Shown here: positions 61,110-64,000 of the stretch, in pieces
Position numbering within the stretch: the first letter of the stretch is position 1
How the letters are laid out: every line of letters begins with the position of its first letter
Source: JBNLBS01 sp050303415
GTDB taxonomy: Bacteria > Pseudomonadota > Gammaproteobacteria > Methylococcales > Methylomonadaceae
Assembly (NCBI GenBank): GCA_050303415.1
Contig: JBNLBS010000001.1
Coordinates: 1 to 64,000 of the forward strand
Direction of reading: 5' to 3'
Length of the DNA: 64,000 nt
Notes under the pieces: model-generated
Told to the model about the DNA's origin: nothing
Databases searched by the model: none
Seen by the model: only the letters and a program-made list of their open reading frames with translations
Position numbers and translations under genes: made by a program

Positions 61110-62825
61110 ATGGCAACAGCATTAACTGATTTACAATTTGGCGGACTAACCAAGTGTTTGGTACAAAACGGCCTATTAAGCGAAGATGATGCTCAAAAGC
61201 ATATTCAGGATGCTGAAAAGCAGGAAATCCCGCTTATCCATTATCTAATCAGCAACCAACTGTTAGATAGCACTCAGGTTGCAACACACGTTTCTAAAGA
61301 ATTCGGCATTCCTTTTTTTGACCTTAATGCTATTGACACAAGCAACCTGCCAATAAAATTGGTTGATGCCAAGCTGATTCAGCAGCATCATGTCCTGCCT
61401 CTATTTAAAAGAGGAAACCGCCTGTTTATAGCTATCTCGGATCCGACCAATTTTCAAGCCGTTGATGAAATTAAATTTCACACCAGAATGGGGATTGAGA
61501 CTATTCTGGTAGAAGAAGATAAACTGGCCAAAACCATAGAAACAGTCCTGGAAGCAGCAGATGCCTCCTCCATGTCTGAACTGCTGGATGAAGACCTGGA
61601 CAACCTTGAAATTACCGCGGGTGATGAGGCACCTAAGCCCGATACTACCGAGTCTGACGTTGATGATGCGCCCATCGTACGCTTTGTGAATAAAATTCTG
61701 CTGGATTCAATTAAAAAAGGCGTCTCCGATATTCATTTGGAACCATTCGAGAAAAGCTTTCGCATTCGCTTTAGAGGCGACGGTATTTTATATGAAGTTG
61801 CCAGTCCACCGGCCAATATAGCCACCCGAATCATTTCCAGAATTAAGGTAATGTCAAAAATGGATATTGCCGAACGACGTGTACCCCAGGACGGCCGGAT
61901 AAAAATGGCACTATCAAAAAACCGGGCGATTGACTTCCGTGTTAACACCTGTCCTACGTTGTTCGGTGAAAAAGTTGTACTACGTATCCTGGACCCCACC
62001 AGCGCACAGTTAGGCATTGAAAAACTTGGCTTTGAACCAATTCAGCAAGAACGCTTTCTAGAAGCCATCCATAGACCTTATGGCATGGTTCTGGTAACCG
62101 GCCCGACGGGTAGTGGTAAAACGGTATCACTTTATACCGGGCTTAATATCCTCAACAGTGTGGAACGCAATATTTCAACTGCAGAGGACCCGGTTGAAAT
62201 TACTGTTGAAGGCATTAATCAGGTAAATATGAATGTTAAAGCCGGACTGACCTTTGCCGAGGCTTTAAGGGCTTTTTTACGCCAGGATCCTGATATTATT
62301 ATGGTGGGTGAGATTCGTGATCTGGAAACCGCTGAGATAGCTGTAAAAGCAGCACAAACGGGTCACCTTGTATTATCCACCCTGCATACCAATGATGCCC
62401 CACAAACTTTGAACCGTCTGGTACAAATGGGTATTCCACCGTTTAATATCGTCTCGGCTGTGAACTTAATCATGGCTCAACGCCTAGCCAGACGCCTATG
62501 TGAGCATTGTAAAAAAGAGGCTGACTTTCCTGCCGATATACTGATTAAAGCCGGCTTTGCTGAATCAGAAATTAGCGATTTAAAAATATTTAGTCCTGTT
62601 GGTTGTGATAAATGCAATGACGGCTATAAAGGCCGTGTCGGGATTTATCAGGTTATGCCGATCAGTGATAATATGCGCAAACTGATTCTGGAAGGGGGTA
62701 ATACTCTACAATTGGCCGAACAGGCTAAAGCTGATGGAATCAATGATTTACGTCAATCAGGACTGGAAAAAGTGCGGCAGGGCATTACCAGCCTGGAAGA
62801 AGTCGACCGGGTAACTAAGGAATAA
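61110..62825 (+). CDS. pilB: Type IV pilus assembly ATPase PilB
   Basis: PilB is the extension motor of type IV pili. The 571-residue product from the ATG at 61110 has an N-terminal MshEN domain (about 15-150) of the kind that can bind cyclic di-GMP, then the ATPase: Walker A GPTGSGKT at about 331, Asp box, Walker B DPDIIMVGEIRD with LETAEIAVKAAQTGH, and a tetracysteine zinc site (CEHC at about 463, CDKC at about 499). A TTG at 61077 would add 11 residues. pilC follows 3 bases after the stop. Confidence 0.95.
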   Translation: MATALTDLQFGGLTKCLVQNGLLSEDDAQKHIQDAEKQEIPLIHYLISNQLLDSTQVATHVSKEFGIPFFDLNAIDTSNLPIKLVDAKLIQQHHVLPLFKRGNRLFIAISDPTNFQAVDEIKFHTRMGIETILVEEDKLAKTIETVLEAADASSMSELLDEDLDNLEITAGDEAPKPDTTESDVDDAPIVRFVNKILLDSIKKGVSDIHLEPFEKSFRIRFRGDGILYEVASPPANIATRIISRIKVMSKMDIAERRVPQDGRIKMALSKNRAIDFRVNTCPTLFGEKVVLRILDPTSAQLGIEKLGFEPIQQERFLEAIHRPYGMVLVTGPTGSGKTVSLYTGLNILNSVERNISTAEDPVEITVEGINQVNMNVKAGLTFAEALRAFLRQDPDIIMVGEIRDLETAEIAVKAAQTGHLVLSTLHTNDAPQTLNRLVQMGIPPFNIVSAVNLIMAQRLARRLCEHCKKEADFPADILIKAGFAESEISDLKIFSPVGCDKCNDGYKGRVGIYQVMPISDNMRKLILEGGNTLQLAEQAKADGINDLRQSGLEKVRQGITSLEEVDRVTKE

Positions 62826-62828
62826 AAC

Positions 62829-64000
62829 ATGGCTGAACAAGAAGAACAGATTGATTTTACATGGACCGGTGTAGATAAAAGCGGTAATAAAACCAAAGGC
62901 GAAATAGCCGCCAAAAATGAGCTGGTTGCCCGTACCGAATTGCGTAAAATGGGCATTCGAGTCATAGGTATCAAGAAAAAGCCCAAAGATTTATTCGGCT
63001 CTAAGGTCAAACCCATTACCCCGGCAGAAATCGCTGTTTTTGCACGCCAGCTGGCCACTATGATGGAATCGGGTGTCCCCCTGGTTCAATCCTTTGACAT
63101 CATTGGTAAAGGCCATGAAAACCCGAGTATGCAAAAGATGTTATTGGAGATAAAAGCTGATATCGAAGGCGGTGACACCTTGGCGGAAGCATTACGCAGA
63201 AGACCTTTGCAATTTGACGAACTTTTCTGCAACTTGGTAGACGCTGGTGAACAGGCCGGGGTTTTGGAGACGCTATTAGACAAAATAGCGACTTACAAAG
63301 AAAAAACCGAGTCGATGAAAAAGAAAATTAAAAAGGCGCTGACCTACCCTATTTCAGTCCTGGTCGTGGCTTTTATTGTGACAGCAATCCTGCTAATTTT
63401 CGTTGTCCCGGTTTTTCAGGAATTATTTCAAGGCTTTGGCGCCGATTTACCCGCCTTTACCCTATGGGTAATAGGTTTATCTGAAGGAATGCAGGAAAAC
63501 GGGTTATATATATTCGGCGGTATCGGTGTTGCGGGCTATGTGTTTATGTATTTCAAAAAGCGCTCTCGCTCGTTCAACCATTTCCTGGATAAAATGCTGT
63601 TAAAAATCCCTGTAGTCGGCATTATTATCAATAAATCAGCTATCGCACGTTTTGCCAGAACCCTGGCTACCATGTCGGCAGCAGGTGTACCGTTAATTGA
63701 AGCGCTCGAATCAGTAGCCGGCGCTTGCGGTAATATTATTTACTATGAAGCCGTCATGAAAATGCGCGATGATATCGCCACCGGACAGCGCCTGCAGTTT
63801 GCCATGCTGCAAGCCGATTTGTTTCCACACATGGTGGTTCAAATGGTAGCGATTGGTGAAGAATCCGGCTCTATCGATAAAATGCTGCTTAAAGTCGCCG
63901 ATTTTTACGAAGAAGAAGTTGATAATCTGGTTGACAACCTAAGCAGTTTAATGGAACCGCTGATAATGGCAGTTTTAGGTATACTGGTTGGCGGTTTAAT
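62829..64000 (+). CDS. pilC: Type IV pilus inner-membrane platform protein PilC (cut by window end)
   Basis: PilC is the polytopic platform on which PilB turns. The frame starts at the ATG at 62829 (MAEQEEQIDFTWTGVDKSGN) and stays open through the last base, giving 390 residues. The two homologous GspF domains are visible: the first with ARQLATMMESGVPLVQSFDII and VDAGEQAGVLETLL, the second with ARTLATMSAAGVPLIEALESV and VAIGEESGSIDKML. A membrane span (about 174-195) follows the first domain. Only about 15 residues are probably missing. The next gene is expected to be pilD. Confidence 0.95.
   Translation, partial: MAEQEEQIDFTWTGVDKSGNKTKGEIAAKNELVARTELRKMGIRVIGIKKKPKDLFGSKVKPITPAEIAVFARQLATMMESGVPLVQSFDIIGKGHENPSMQKMLLEIKADIEGGDTLAEALRRRPLQFDELFCNLVDAGEQAGVLETLLDKIATYKEKTESMKKKIKKALTYPISVLVVAFIVTAILLIFVVPVFQELFQGFGADLPAFTLWVIGLSEGMQENGLYIFGGIGVAGYVFMYFKKRSRSFNHFLDKMLLKIPVVGIIINKSAIARFARTLATMSAAGVPLIEALESVAGACGNIIYYEAVMKMRDDIATGQRLQFAMLQADLFPHMVVQMVAIGEESGSIDKMLLKVADFYEEEVDNLVDNLSSLMEPLIMAVLGILVGGL

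Overview
The window reads as a dense stretch of chromosome from a moderately AT-rich gammaproteobacterium. Gene content and local order are those of free-living gammaproteobacteria: mreBCD next to a mrdA-rodA-mltB-rlpA-dacA-dat-ybeD-lipB-lipA run, rlmH-maf-rng-yhdP-tldD, pcnB-folK-panB-panC, lptF/lptG divergent from pepA-holC-valS, and pilB-pilC. A complete pqqABCDE operon and GatCAB fit a methylotroph or methanotroph of the Methylococcales type. That placement is an inference; no methane or methanol oxidation gene is in view. There is no phage, insertion sequence, CRISPR array, rRNA or tRNA.

Layout. 0.2-1.2 kb: a Crp/Fnr-type regulator and a convergent 55-residue membrane protein. 1.2-4.4 kb (minus): gatC-gatA-gatB. 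4.5-16 kb (plus): a nearly unbroken operon for rod-shape growth (mreBCD, PBP2, RodA, MltB, RlpA, a PBP5-type carboxypeptidase), followed by D-amino acid aminotransferase, YbeD and the two lipoate genes. 16-18.5 kb: convergent signalling genes, a receiver-GGDEF protein followed by an in-frame EAL relic and a two-receiver/PAS protein. 18.6-20.7 kb (minus): groES-groEL behind a perfect CIRCE operator. 20.8-25.3 kb: a MoeB/ThiF protein, a small membrane protein and pqqABCDE. 25.4-28.4 kb (minus): ubiX, a proline iminopeptidase and an outer-membrane protein. 28.7-30.9 kb: a ThiO-like oxidase and pyrD. 31-41.8 kb (minus): rlmH-maf-rng, then yhdP-nitrilase-bamC-tldD-pmbA. 41.9-45 kb: a pyrimidine-dimer glycosylase/DUF1722 fusion, a BASS transporter, a small lipoprotein and a lone fliW. 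44.7-50.6 kb (minus): pcnB-folK-panB-panC-mscS-panD. 50.9-64 kb: a small membrane protein and an RDD protein, lptG/lptF, pepA-holC, valS, an HDOD-GAF protein, a tandem-receiver protein, pilB and the first part of pilC.

The genes are mostly core physiology: envelope growth and transport (Mre/PBP2/RodA, YhdP, LptFG, BamC), cofactors (lipoate, PQQ, pantothenate, folate, thiamine/molybdopterin-type sulfur chemistry, a UbiX prenyl-flavin step), protein folding and translation (GroESL, GatCAB, ValS, RlmH) and RNA processing (RNase G, poly(A) polymerase).

No wholly new system is evident. The most notable points are: (i) mreC appears to start at ATA and pcnB at ATT; (ii) a stop codon followed by an in-frame EAL relic after the GGDEF protein; (iii) a 148-bp element with 11-bp terminal inverted repeats that supplies the stop codon of pqqE; (iv) an EndoV-like/DUF1722 fusion that lacks the family's catalytic threonine; (v) two proteins whose first receiver has lost its phospho-aspartate, one of them just upstream of pilBC. 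Start sites were chosen from conserved N-termini, ribosome binding sites and overlaps, so several genes are shorter or longer than the longest open frame.
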